Source of the DNA: Dyella terrae
Lineage (GTDB): Bacteria; Pseudomonadota; Gammaproteobacteria; Xanthomonadales; Rhodanobacteraceae
Assembly: GCF_004322705.1 (NCBI RefSeq)
Contig: NZ_SIZZ01000001.1
Location: 992,001-1,056,000 of the forward strand
Length of the DNA stretch: 64,000 bases
Reading direction: 5' to 3'
Shown here in pieces: positions 44,266 to 52,855 of this stretch. Below the pieces are notes generated by a model. That model worked only from the letters and a program-made list of their open reading frames with translations, was not told where the DNA came from and made no database searches. Each line of letters begins with the position of its first letter. Position 1 is the stretch's first letter. The translations under genes and the position numbers were made by a program.

Positions 44266-45462
44266 ATGTCCACATCGTCCAGCGAACAGCCGACCCGCCC
44301 AGGCGACCACCAGCCCATCTTCACCGACTCCAACCACGTGCGACTGCTCCGTCGCGCTCACCTCATTCCTCCGGGTCAGCTACCGGAAGCCCGTACGCGG
44401 ATCCTGCATGCCATTGCCCTGGGCTGGCTTCCCTTGCCAATTCTCTGCCTGGCGCAGGAATGGCTTCATGGCAATGGAGCCGCACTTTCGTTCCTGACGG
44501 ATATCGCCGTGCACGCACGCCTGTTAATCGCCGTGCCCGCGCTGATCATCGCCGAATACATCGCACGCCCCCGGCTGGAAGTTGCCGCCTGGCACTTCGT
44601 GCATTCGCGCATGCTCGACCCCGACCGCGTCGTCTGGTACCAGGAGCTGGCATCGAGTTCACGCAAGCTCGGCCAGAGCGTCTGGCCGTCCGTCACCCTG
44701 GGCGTCATTGTCTATGCCCTCGTCTTGCTGTTGGCGCTGACGGTGGACCCCCGTGAATTCCCCGCGTGGCAGCACCTCACCAGCACGGGCCGCATCACGC
44801 TTGCCGGTGCGTGGCACATGCTCGTGAGTCTCCCACTGCTGCTGGGTCTTGCGCTGGCGTGGCTGTGGCGCCTGTTCATCTGGGTGCGATTCTTGAGTCG
44901 CGTCGCTAAAGAAGGCCTGCGCCTGATTGCTTCGCATCCCGATCATGCTGGAGGGCTTCAGTTCCTCGCCATGACGCCTCGCGCCTTCGCACCCGTTGCA
45001 CTGGGTTTCTCTACGGTCGTGGCAGGAACGCTTGCCAATCGCGTGTTTCACGAAGGCGTCAAGCTGGCCGACCACAATGCAACGCCCATCATCACGGCCG
45101 CCGTGCTCACCGTGCTCTTTATTTCGCCACCACTTATCTTTGCCAAGCTGCTGCGCATCACCAAGCGCGACGGCGTCATGCGCTACGGCATGCTGGCCAG
45201 CCACGTCGGCGATGCGTTCGAACACCGGTGGCTTGCCGACGGCACGCTCATCGACGGCGAGTCACTCTCCCAGCCCGACTTCTCGGCGACGACCGACCTG
45301 TACGCCGTCGTCGGCAATGTGTATGACATGAAGCCGGCGATTTTCAGTCGTCAGACCGCGGTCATGCTGATCGTGATGTCCTTGCTTCCCTTTGCACCCA
45401 TCTGGATCACGGCCATCCCGCTGCAGACGATCCTGAAGACCATCGTCGGCATGTTGTTCTGA
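44266..45462 (+). CDS. Polytopic membrane protein, unknown function
   Basis: A 398-residue inner-membrane protein with about six to seven hydrophobic segments (about 48-66, 75-95, 140-165, 180-212, 245-270, 280-305, 365-390) and soluble loops carrying SHPDHAGGLQFLAMTPRAFA and FEHRWLADGTLIDGE. The chain is preceded by GGAG 10 bases upstream of the ATG at 44266. I recognise no family. It ends just before a convergent receiver gene; a copy of the GTA-N4-TAC motif lies in its promoter. Confidence 0.75.
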   Translation: MSTSSSEQPTRPGDHQPIFTDSNHVRLLRRAHLIPPGQLPEARTRILHAIALGWLPLPILCLAQEWLHGNGAALSFLTDIAVHARLLIAVPALIIAEYIARPRLEVAAWHFVHSRMLDPDRVVWYQELASSSRKLGQSVWPSVTLGVIVYALVLLLALTVDPREFPAWQHLTSTGRITLAGAWHMLVSLPLLLGLALAWLWRLFIWVRFLSRVAKEGLRLIASHPDHAGGLQFLAMTPRAFAPVALGFSTVVAGTLANRVFHEGVKLADHNATPIITAAVLTVLFISPPLIFAKLLRITKRDGVMRYGMLASHVGDAFEHRWLADGTLIDGESLSQPDFSATTDLYAVVGNVYDMKPAIFSRQTAVMLIVMSLLPFAPIWITAIPLQTILKTIVGMLF

Positions 45463-45475
45463 CGAACCGAGACCC

Positions 45476-45898
45476 TTACATCGCGTCGCGATGGATGTCG
45501 TAAAGATCGATGCCAAGGCTTGAAGAAACGTAGGGCTCGCCGCGCAACGCGGCGTTCACGGCATCGATCAGCTGCTCGCCCGCCTCGCCTTTGAGCACAT
45601 ATCCAAGGCCAATCCCCAGCGCCTTGCGCGCAAGGGCCGCGTCATCATGCACCGTAATGAACACGATGCCCTGCGAGGGGCGACGCGACCGCAGCTCCTT
45701 GGCCGCCTGCAGGCCATCCATCCCGGGCATGCTGATATCGGTGACCACGACGTCGGGCAGGAGCCGCCCTGCCGCTTTCACCAGGGCCTCTCCATGTGCC
45801 ACGACCGCAACCACCTCGAACGATTCCTGAAGCAACTGTCGGAGTTGCTCGGCCACCGTTGGATGATCTTCGGCCAACAAGACCGTCGCTTTCTTCAT
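45476..45898 (-). CDS. Receiver-only response regulator, NarL-type without helix-turn-helix
   Basis: A 140-residue receiver: VLLAEDH, D54 in VVTDISMPGMDG, T82 in ITVHDD and K103 in VLKGEAG. It looks like the receiver half of a NarL-type protein, with the post-receiver linker GEPYVSSSLG, but the chain stops before any helix-turn-helix. It is closely related in layout to the full-length regulator next door (45997-46656), so it may be a truncated paralogue that competes for phosphate. It lies downstream of a GTA-N5-TAC motif copy. Confidence 0.88.
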   Translation of the reverse strand: MKKATVLLAEDHPTVAEQLRQLLQESFEVVAVVAHGEALVKAAGRLLPDVVVTDISMPGMDGLQAAKELRSRRPSQGIVFITVHDDAALARKALGIGLGYVLKGEAGEQLIDAVNAALRGEPYVSSSLGIDLYDIHRDAM

Positions 45899-45975
45899 TG
45901 CGATCAACCCAGGCTGGACAAGCCAAGGATGAACCGAAGCGGGGCGCGGCGATATAGAAAATGACCGCTGATTGC

Positions 45976-45989
45976 TACGTAAAAATACT
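45976..45989. promoter_or_regulatory. GTA-TTTT-TAC-type motif copy between two response regulators
   Basis: TACGTAAAAATACT; on the minus strand this reads GTATTTTTACGTA, matching the GTAGTTTTAC motif with one change. It is 78 bases upstream of the receiver-only gene start and 12 bases past the NarL-type gene's stop. Confidence 0.45.
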
Positions 45990-45996
45990 GACTTTC

Positions 45997-46656
45997 TCAG
46001 CAGTGTAGAACGCCAAGCTCCTCGGCTTTTCGCACCATTTCCAGCGTGGAGTGCACGCCGAACATCTGCATCATCGTGTACTTGTGCGCCTCCACCGTGC
46101 GCACCGAAAGGCCAAGCTCGGCTGCAATCTGTTTCGACCGCAGGCCTTTGCCAACCAGGCGCAGCACCGCGCACTGCTTCGTGGTGAGATTCTGGATGTC
46201 GCGCGCATTGCTGCACAGGAAGCGGGCACCCAACGAAGGCGTGACGTAAGTCGAACCGGCCAGGACCTGCTGGATGGCGTCGATCAGGTCTTCACCCGCC
46301 GACATCTTGAGGACGTAGCCGCTGGCGCCGCTGCGCATGGCACTGGACGCGAGCGCTGGCTCCGCGTGCATCGTCAGCAAAATGAAAGGCGTCCGGTTGT
46401 TCTCGCTTCGCAACTGCTTGAGCGCATCCAGCCCGCTGCAGCCGGGCATGTTGATGTCGGCGATCACCACATCCGGTTCCAGTCGGCGCACCGTATCGAT
46501 CAGCGCATAGCCATCAGAAACGACGGCAAGCAGTTCGTAATCTTCCGCCAGGATGTGCTCGATACCCTCGGCCACAATGCGGTGATCATCAGCGATCACT
46601 ACGCGTGGAGCCGCCTTTCCTGCTGGTAGTGTTGCCGCAGCGGAATCTGTATGCAT
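45997..46656 (-). CDS. NarL/FixJ-family response regulator
   Basis: A 219-residue regulator: receiver domain (VIADDHRIVAEG, D67 in VVIADINMPGCSG, TMHAE, and the lysine in VLKMSAG) and a LuxR-type helix-turn-helix (NLTTKQCAVLRLVGKGLRSK, then QIAAELGLSVRTVEAHKYTM). It overlaps the MASE1 kinase gene by 58 bases, so the two are co-expressed and almost surely partners. The ATG at 46656 follows GGGAGCACGG. It is the best candidate binder of the repeated GTA-N4-TAC intergenic motif. Confidence 0.93.
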   Translation of the reverse strand: MHTDSAAATLPAGKAAPRVVIADDHRIVAEGIEHILAEDYELLAVVSDGYALIDTVRRLEPDVVIADINMPGCSGLDALKQLRSENNRTPFILLTMHAEPALASSAMRSGASGYVLKMSAGEDLIDAIQQVLAGSTYVTPSLGARFLCSNARDIQNLTTKQCAVLRLVGKGLRSKQIAAELGLSVRTVEAHKYTMMQMFGVHSTLEMVRKAEELGVLHC

Positions 46657-48209
46657 AACCGTGCTCCCTTGCCCACGCCCGTATAGATGACGAACTTGCC
46701 GTTCAACAACCTTGCGCGGTCATCGATGCTGACCAGGCCCAATCCCTTTGAGGCGCCTCGGTTGTCGTAATTGGCATCGAAACCACGACCGTCATCCTCG
46801 ACGGTCAGGCTTGCGAAATAGCTATCTACTTCAAGAGTGATGACAATCTGCTGCGCGAATGCATGCCGGATAGCATTCGACAATCCTTCCTGCGCTGCCC
46901 GATACAATCCCAGCGACACGTCCTCGGGAAGGTTTTCCGTATCCCCGCGAACGTCGACATCAATGGCAGGCCCATTGTGATAGCGCTCGGTCGAGCAAAG
47001 ACGGCGCAATGCATCGGCAAGGCCCGTCTGCTTGAGCATGCTCGGATGAAGATCGTGCGAGAGCTGGCGGATCGCATCCGACAGCTCATAGAGCTGCCCC
47101 TGCAACCGTGTCATGCCTTCGCGCGCCGCTTCCGGCGGCTTGCGTTTGAGCATGCTCAGGAGAATCGATGCCGATGCCAACCGTTGATTGACGTCATCGT
47201 GGAGCTCACGCGCGATGCGCGCCCGCTCCTGCTCCTGCGTCGCCACGAGCTGACCCGCCAGCTTGCGTATCTCGACGTGGGTGTCGTTCAGCGCCATGCG
47301 AATGCTCGACAATTGCTCCATCGCCTGACCGAGCAAAAGCGACAAGGCAGCGACCAGCATCGTCCAGACCTGCACCACGCGTGTCGTGACACCCACCGAG
47401 CCGGCATAGAACGGCCCCTGCCCGGTTTCGCTTATGTAAATCGCCATCATCGCGATGGCCAGCACAACCACGCACACGCCCGCAAGGTGATAGCGCATGG
47501 CCGACCAGACGATGAGCGGCGCGGGCATGAGCAACAGCACCGGCTGCAGCGCAGCCAGTTCGCCAAACCATTTCCAGATGTACCAGGTGAACGCCAACGC
47601 CAGCCCGAAGAAGACCACGTCGAACGCGCCACCGCGACGTGATTTCTGCAGCAACTCGCCGCGAAGGACGATGCTCGCCCATGCCGGCACGAACAACGTG
47701 TATCCCAATGCATGGCTGAGCGCGACGTTCTGCCAGTCTTGCAGACGCGGATCCTGCAGATCGAACCAGTCATTGAGCCAGCCCACCACCGCCGCGCTCA
47801 GCAACGGCAAGGCGACCATGCCGAAGGCCATGAATCCGAAGAGGCACGGCCAACGATCGATAGGATCGTCGTGCGAAGGGATGCGCAGGAGGAACCACAC
47901 CGTGGCCGGGACCAGCACGACCACCGGCAGACCCAGCATGAGCATGCCAGCCGGGCCGGATCCCGTGAGGACGCCGAAGGCGACCAGGCCCAGGAGAAAG
48001 CCGAGCAAGCACGCGGGCCAGCAGCGCGCGTGTGCCGTGAGCAAAGCGGCGAACAGCAACCCGCCGGGAATCCACAGAACCGGCGAGCCGCTTGGATAAC
48101 TCCAAAGCAATGCCGACGCAATCTGCGCGAAGACACCGCCAACGAACATCGCGATGCCCCACACGACAGACGACGAAATACCAGGCACATCCGTTGTCGC
48201 GATGCGCAT
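46599..48209 (-). CDS. MASE1 sensor histidine kinase, NarX/DegS type
   Basis: A 536-residue kinase. Residues 12-300 form a MASE1 membrane sensor (about eight helices). The transmitter follows: HisKA_3 with H337 in QERARIARELHDDVNQRLAS, then LSHDLHPSMLKQTGLADALR and an HATPase_c with LYRAAQEGLSNAIRHA, VEDDGRGFD and GLGLVSIDDRARLL. Complete and typical, so an active kinase for the overlapping NarL-type regulator. The ATG at 48209 follows GAGGAGA. It diverges from the patatin-barrel gene. Confidence 0.94.
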   Translation of the reverse strand: MRIATTDVPGISSSVVWGIAMFVGGVFAQIASALLWSYPSGSPVLWIPGGLLFAALLTAHARCWPACLLGFLLGLVAFGVLTGSGPAGMLMLGLPVVVLVPATVWFLLRIPSHDDPIDRWPCLFGFMAFGMVALPLLSAAVVGWLNDWFDLQDPRLQDWQNVALSHALGYTLFVPAWASIVLRGELLQKSRRGGAFDVVFFGLALAFTWYIWKWFGELAALQPVLLLMPAPLIVWSAMRYHLAGVCVVVLAIAMMAIYISETGQGPFYAGSVGVTTRVVQVWTMLVAALSLLLGQAMEQLSSIRMALNDTHVEIRKLAGQLVATQEQERARIARELHDDVNQRLASASILLSMLKRKPPEAAREGMTRLQGQLYELSDAIRQLSHDLHPSMLKQTGLADALRRLCSTERYHNGPAIDVDVRGDTENLPEDVSLGLYRAAQEGLSNAIRHAFAQQIVITLEVDSYFASLTVEDDGRGFDANYDNRGASKGLGLVSIDDRARLLNGKFVIYTGVGKGARLCIQIPLRQHYQQERRLHA

Positions 48210-48349
48210 GCAATCTCCTCGACCCAAGGACTGACGCGCCACCCCACTCACCCGGCCATGCTCCCCGTGCCGGATGCGTAAAATTTACAGCAGGGTCCGA
48301 TGAATGAACCGTGATGAAACGGGGTCAAATTTGCCAATTCATTCCTATA

Positions 48350-48377
48350 TTTACGACGTTACGTAAAACTACTTAAG
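48350..48377. promoter_or_regulatory. Palindromic TTTACG/CGTAAA site with GTA-N4-TAC motif
   Basis: TTTACG (48350-48355) and CGTAAA (48362-48367) form an inverted repeat, and the right arm runs on to ACGTAAAACTACTTAAG, the reverse strand of GTAGTTTTACGT. The site lies between the MASE1 kinase gene (minus) and the patatin-barrel gene (plus), 105-130 bases from the latter's start. Confidence 0.55.
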
Positions 48378-48481
48378 CACCGCCGACGATTCTTCGCTGT
48401 GCGTGCGACAGCGGTCGGTACACCATGCACACGTCGTGCGGTGAGCTGCCCAACACCACCGCAGGCATGGAGACGAAGCCT

Positions 48482-50731
48482 ATGCGTTGGTTACTGGCAG
48501 CCGCAGTACTGCTGTGCCCGGCATGGTTGGCCGCCGAACAGGCGCCGGTCCAGCCACCCTCGCCTGCACCCATGCCCTCACCGTGCATCGGCCTTGTCCT
48601 GGGCGGCGGCGGCGCGCGCGGTGCAGCCCACATCGGCGTCCTGCAGGTGCTTGAGCGCGAACACATCCCCATCTGCCGCATCACCGGCACCAGCATGGGA
48701 TCGATCGTGGGAGGTCTCTACGCGGCTGGATACAACTCCACCGAGCTTGAGTCGGTGATCGGCACGCTCGACTGGAAGGATCTCTTTTCCGATGATCCGG
48801 CGCGCGCCATCATGCCCATGCGCCGAAAGGACGCTGACTATCGCTACCTGCTCAATTTCGAGGTGGGCTACAAAGATGGACACATCGTCACGCCAACCGG
48901 CCTCATCCAGGGACAGAAGCTGATCCTGCTCCTGCGTCGGCTCTTGCTGTCGACATGGGATGTGCACGATTTCGATAAGTTGAATATCCCCTTCCGCGCC
49001 GTCGCCACCGATATCGTAGTTGGCAAACCGGTGGTTTTTTCGCAAGGTGACCTGCCCGTCGCGATTCGTTCCAGCATGTCGGTACCCGGCGCATTCGCGC
49101 CTACCGTGGTCGATGACACGCTACTGGTCGATGGCGGCCTGATGGACAACGTACCCATCGACGTGATCCGCACCATGGGTGCGCAACGACTGATTGTCGT
49201 TGACGTCGGCTCGCCGCTGGACAAGCGAGAAGCCCTGAACAACCCCGTTGCCATCCTCAATCAGATGGTCAGCGCGTTGATGATCGAAAAGACTGAGCGT
49301 CAGATCGCGACCCTCACGCCCAATGACGTACTGATCCGCCCGGCGCTTGGCGACATCACGGCCGCGGAATTCAATCGCAGCGCCGAAGCCATTGCCATCG
49401 GACGCGCCGCGGCCGAAGCGGCGCTGCCCCAACTTCGCGCCATGGCTGTTTCACCCGAGGTGTGGGCGCGCTACGCCGCGAATCATCGGCAACGCAACTT
49501 CGATCCACAGCTCATTGCATTTCTGAACGTCGACATCAACCACACCAAAACAGGCGAGTTCGTTGCCCGAACCATGAGCAAGGAAATCGGCAAGCCATTC
49601 GACCCCAAGGTCACCGAGCAGCAGATCGGCAATGTCTACGGGCGTGGCAGTTACCAGCAGATCGACTACCGCCTGCAACAGCGCGATGGCGACCGCGGCC
49701 TGCTGATCATCCCCAATGACAAGCCATGGGGCGGCATTTACGGCAAGCTGGGATTCCAGCTCGACGACGATTTCGACGGGCGCAGCGAATACCTGCTTTC
49801 CGGCGAAGTGACAGCCACCAATCTCAATCGCTACGGCGCGGAGTGGCGCAACACGGTGTGGATGGGACGCATCACCGGACTGCGCACCGAGTTCTATCAA
49901 CCGTTCGGCAAATTCGCCGAGACCTACATCCAGCCGTTTGCCTTCGGCCGCAAGGAGAACGTGCCGGCGTACGACCTGGAAGGCGACCAGGAACTGGCCG
50001 AATACCGCGTCAGCCGGCGCATCGTCGGCATCGAAACCGGTTGGTCGCCCACAAGCTACTGGCGCATTTCGGCTACCGTGCAACGCGGCCGCGATTCCGG
50101 CTACCTGCGCATTGGCAACCCGACGGATTTCCCGGACCAGACCCAGCAGTTCGCGTCCATTGGCGCAAGGATCAACTGGGATACGCTCGACAGCGCTCAG
50201 TTCCCGACGCGTGGCGTTCGCTTCGATCTCAGCTATGACAGCTACCGCACGTTCCTCGGCGGCGATCTGAAAGGTGACGTGGCACGCTTCAACGCCGACT
50301 GGGTGCCGGACTGGGGGCTGAGCAACGGACGCTATCACCTCTTGCTCGGCCTTCGGCTTTCCAGTGCGCTGGATGACACGCGCGCGCTCGAGACGGAGCA
50401 ATTCCTCGGCGGCTTCCTGAATCTGTCGGGTTATCCGGAACGCGCACTACACGGTGACCAGGCGGCGTTGTTGCGTACGATCGTCTATCGCCGGACAGGC
50501 AAGCTCGACGCGATCTTCTCGACGCCCATCTACATCGGCGCAAGCCTGGAGGCCGGCAATGCCTGGCGCGTGAAGAGCGACGTCAATCTCAATTCGCTGA
50601 TCTTCGCCGGCAGCATCTTCGCCGGCCTGCAGTCGCCGCTGGGCCCGGTCTTCCTGGGCTATGGCTACGCCAAGGGTGGGCACTCTTCGATCTATCTGAC
50701 ATTCGGATCGATGTTGCGACCGTCGCTGTGA
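48482..50731 (+). CDS. Patatin-like phospholipase fused to a beta-barrel (PlpD-like)
   Basis: A 749-residue exported protein. Signal peptide (1-18), then a patatin domain: GGGGARG (41-47), nucleophile S71 in GTSMGS, catalytic D217 in LLVDGGLMDN. From about residue 345 a POTRA-like segment leads to a 16-stranded barrel-like C-terminus resembling the Omp85/D15 type, ending MLRPSL. This is the type Vd (PlpD) architecture, in which a secreted lipase is joined to its own translocation barrel. The ATG at 48482 has GGAG nine bases upstream. It is divergent from the MASE1 kinase. Confidence 0.92.
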   Translation: MRWLLAAAVLLCPAWLAAEQAPVQPPSPAPMPSPCIGLVLGGGGARGAAHIGVLQVLEREHIPICRITGTSMGSIVGGLYAAGYNSTELESVIGTLDWKDLFSDDPARAIMPMRRKDADYRYLLNFEVGYKDGHIVTPTGLIQGQKLILLLRRLLLSTWDVHDFDKLNIPFRAVATDIVVGKPVVFSQGDLPVAIRSSMSVPGAFAPTVVDDTLLVDGGLMDNVPIDVIRTMGAQRLIVVDVGSPLDKREALNNPVAILNQMVSALMIEKTERQIATLTPNDVLIRPALGDITAAEFNRSAEAIAIGRAAAEAALPQLRAMAVSPEVWARYAANHRQRNFDPQLIAFLNVDINHTKTGEFVARTMSKEIGKPFDPKVTEQQIGNVYGRGSYQQIDYRLQQRDGDRGLLIIPNDKPWGGIYGKLGFQLDDDFDGRSEYLLSGEVTATNLNRYGAEWRNTVWMGRITGLRTEFYQPFGKFAETYIQPFAFGRKENVPAYDLEGDQELAEYRVSRRIVGIETGWSPTSYWRISATVQRGRDSGYLRIGNPTDFPDQTQQFASIGARINWDTLDSAQFPTRGVRFDLSYDSYRTFLGGDLKGDVARFNADWVPDWGLSNGRYHLLLGLRLSSALDDTRALETEQFLGGFLNLSGYPERALHGDQAALLRTIVYRRTGKLDAIFSTPIYIGASLEAGNAWRVKSDVNLNSLIFAGSIFAGLQSPLGPVFLGYGYAKGGHSSIYLTFGSMLRPSL

Positions 50732-50743
50732 GCCCGGGGCCCG

Positions 50744-51760
50744 TCAGTCGAACGTGACGGCCAGGCCCAGCGACCAGCCTTCGACATTGGGGCCGGTGAC
50801 GTAGCGCATGACCGCGCGGGCACGGGAGATCCACAGGGGGTGGTATTTGCTCGTGTCCAGTTCCAGGCCAATACCAAACGACGTCAGGTGCTGGAGATTC
50901 AGCGCATCGACGTACTGGCCGAAGTAGTTTGTATGGGCAAACTCGAGCACGTAGCGCACGGGCCGGCCAAGTGCGTGCATGCCCGTCGGCGCGCGCCAGC
51001 GGGCCCAGAGGTTGGCATTTTCGTTGCGGGCATGCCCGCGCACCGCCGGCGCCGTGTCGCCGGTGCTGTGCATGTAGATGTTGGTGTAACGAAGCTCGAC
51101 GTCAATTTCGTACTTCTCGCGATAATGCTCGTAATCAAGCATCAGCGAACCGCCCAGCCCCGTCGACTCAAGACGGCCATGCGCGAGGAAGTCGATGTTC
51201 TTGTCGAAGTTATCGTTGACGAAACGCACGCCGAAAGTGACATCGCTGACAACGCGGCCGTAGCTGCCCATGGCGATCGGGCGAAGCACCAGTTCCTCAG
51301 CCAGATGGACATCCCAGCCCACGCCCACGGTGGCCACGAAGCTGTTCCACTTGGCCGGTACCCAGCGTTCTTCGATGCCATCGGAGGCGATGAATTTAGG
51401 GTCGTAGCGGGCGTAGCCCGCCGTGCCCTCGAGGTACAGCGGGAAATCACGACTCCACGTGAACCCCCCACCCAGGGAAGTGTTGTTGAAGGACGGATTG
51501 TCCGTTGTGCCATCGCTGATATGCAGCGAGCCCGACGTCACGTCGGGCGTCTGCACATAGCCCATCATCGCCATCACGCCATTGACTCGCTGCTGCAGGC
51601 GGCTGGCAAACACTTCCCGCAGGGGCTGCTGCTGGGCGTGCGCGGTGGAGAAGCCGGCAAGCAAAGCGAACGCAAGCGCACTGCGACCCAGCAAGTGAAG
51701 GGGTGAGCCGCCGAAGCGCAGGCCCGGAGTTCTGCGCTGACGACTCACCGCGTGGCTCAT
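50744..51760 (-). CDS. Outer-membrane beta-barrel protein
   Basis: A 338-residue exported protein: a long basic N-terminus and signal core LLGRSALAFALLAGFSTAHA, then strand-rich sequence (SLGGGFTWSRDFPLYLEGTA, VRPIAMGSYGRVVSDVTFGV) ending in WSLGLAVTFD. The strand pattern suggests a 12-14-stranded barrel. Its start overlaps the stop of the upstream tandem-repeat protein gene (ATGA), so the two are made together. Function unknown; it converges with the patatin gene. Confidence 0.75.
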   Translation of the reverse strand: MSHAVSRQRRTPGLRFGGSPLHLLGRSALAFALLAGFSTAHAQQQPLREVFASRLQQRVNGVMAMMGYVQTPDVTSGSLHISDGTTDNPSFNNTSLGGGFTWSRDFPLYLEGTAGYARYDPKFIASDGIEERWVPAKWNSFVATVGVGWDVHLAEELVLRPIAMGSYGRVVSDVTFGVRFVNDNFDKNIDFLAHGRLESTGLGGSLMLDYEHYREKYEIDVELRYTNIYMHSTGDTAPAVRGHARNENANLWARWRAPTGMHALGRPVRYVLEFAHTNYFGQYVDALNLQHLTSFGIGLELDTSKYHPLWISRARAVMRYVTGPNVEGWSLGLAVTFD

Positions 51761-52416
51761 TGGGCGTCTTTGCTCTTGGTTTTGGACGTTGAACCCTTGG
51801 ACTTGGACTTGGCCGCGTCGCCCTTGACCTCAACCGCCACGGCTTCGATGTAGGTAATCCGCACCATGTCACCGACCTTGAGCTTGGCCATGTTTGCCTG
51901 GCGCACCGGATCCTTCACCTCGATCGTCTTCTCGTTGCCTTCGGGCCCCTTGAGGGTCACGGTGTGCTTCTGCAGATCGATGGCCGTGAGCGTGGCGGTA
52001 ATGGTGACCGACTGGCCCACCACGCCTCCTGGCTTCTGGCCTGGCTCCGCACGGCTCGCGCCGCCTTCAACGACGGCATCGGGCTTGACGCTGCCGGCGG
52101 GGAGAATGTCCAGCGCGAGGGCGCGATGGTATTTCAGCGTGACCGTATCGCCAGCCTTGAGCTGATCGAGATTGCGTACGTCATCGCCGGCTTCGACGGT
52201 GACTTCCTTGCCGTCCTTGCCCTTGAGCGTCACGAACCGGGTCGACTGATCGACATTGATGACCGTGGCGTGGACGACGATGGTTTCACCGACCGCGCGT
52301 GGCGCCGTGGTGGACGTGGTCGCGGCCCCCTTGGCGGCGTCTTCCTGCGCGACCGCAACCGTGGAAGCGAGGGCCACGGCAATCGCCATCGGCAACCATG
52401 CGTATGACTTGATCAT
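51757..52416 (-). CDS. Secreted protein with two OB-like beta-repeats
   Basis: A 219-residue exported protein (signal to about residue 23, AVAQ). It has two copies of a 55-60-residue unit: residues 46-104 (VVHATVINVDQSTRFVTLKG) and 136-198 (ITATLTAIDLQKHTVTLKGP), each with a GD-x-V-x-I/L-x-Y end. The Lys/Ser-rich C-terminus (KSKSKGSTSKTKSKDAQ) is basic. The repeats look like small OB/DUF5666-type folds. AAGGAGAATT precedes the ATG at 52416. Coupled to the barrel gene that follows; they may form an envelope pair. Confidence 0.72.
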   Translation of the reverse strand: MIKSYAWLPMAIAVALASTVAVAQEDAAKGAATTSTTAPRAVGETIVVHATVINVDQSTRFVTLKGKDGKEVTVEAGDDVRNLDQLKAGDTVTLKYHRALALDILPAGSVKPDAVVEGGASRAEPGQKPGGVVGQSVTITATLTAIDLQKHTVTLKGPEGNEKTIEVKDPVRQANMAKLKVGDMVRITYIEAVAVEVKGDAAKSKSKGSTSKTKSKDAQ

Positions 52417-52855
52417 GCTCAATTCTCCTTGGACAGGACGTTCCGCAAGCATCGGCTGCGGGGCCCCCATGGTCAGTCATCGGCATGCCCGCTCACGAGC
52501 GCAGAATCACTTGTTCCGGCCCAGTAGTTTTACGGGGTGCAACGTGGCTTGCCGTGCGCTGTCGACGGGCTACGTAGTTTTACTGGGCCGACGCAGGTGG
52601 AAGTTCGCTTAACACCGATCACCCCCGGTCGCATGCTGCATGCGATGGCGCGTGCCACGGATGGCGGGCGCCAGTTGCATGGTCGTTGCGCGGGACGGAA
52701 CCGGAAAGTCATCGCCGGGAACGCTTGCGCAACGCACGATCTCCCCTGCCAGCAAGACAACCTCGTCCGAACTCCCTCGACCCTCCCCCGGTCCGGATCG
52801 GGTTGACACCGCCTCGGCAGGGGGCCTATCAGCACGCCGTTTCCCGGAGAGGCAT
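52417..52855. other. Divergent promoter region with two GTAGTTTTAC motifs
   Basis: 439 bases between the OMP/repeat-protein operon (minus) and a lipoprotein gene (plus). The left part carries the double motif site (52517-52590). The rest (about 52600-52855) shows no gene, RNA or repeat that I can support. Confidence 0.6.
52517..52590. promoter_or_regulatory. Double GTAGTTTTAC site framed by a CGGCCCAGTA inverted repeat
   Basis: CGGCCCAGTA (52517-52526) and TACTGGGCCG (52581-52590) are perfect reverse complements. Within them lie two direct copies of GTAGTTTTAC (52524-52533 and 52574-52583), spaced 50 bases apart, about five helical turns. The layout suggests a regulator binding on one DNA face at both copies. 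Confidence 0.55.
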
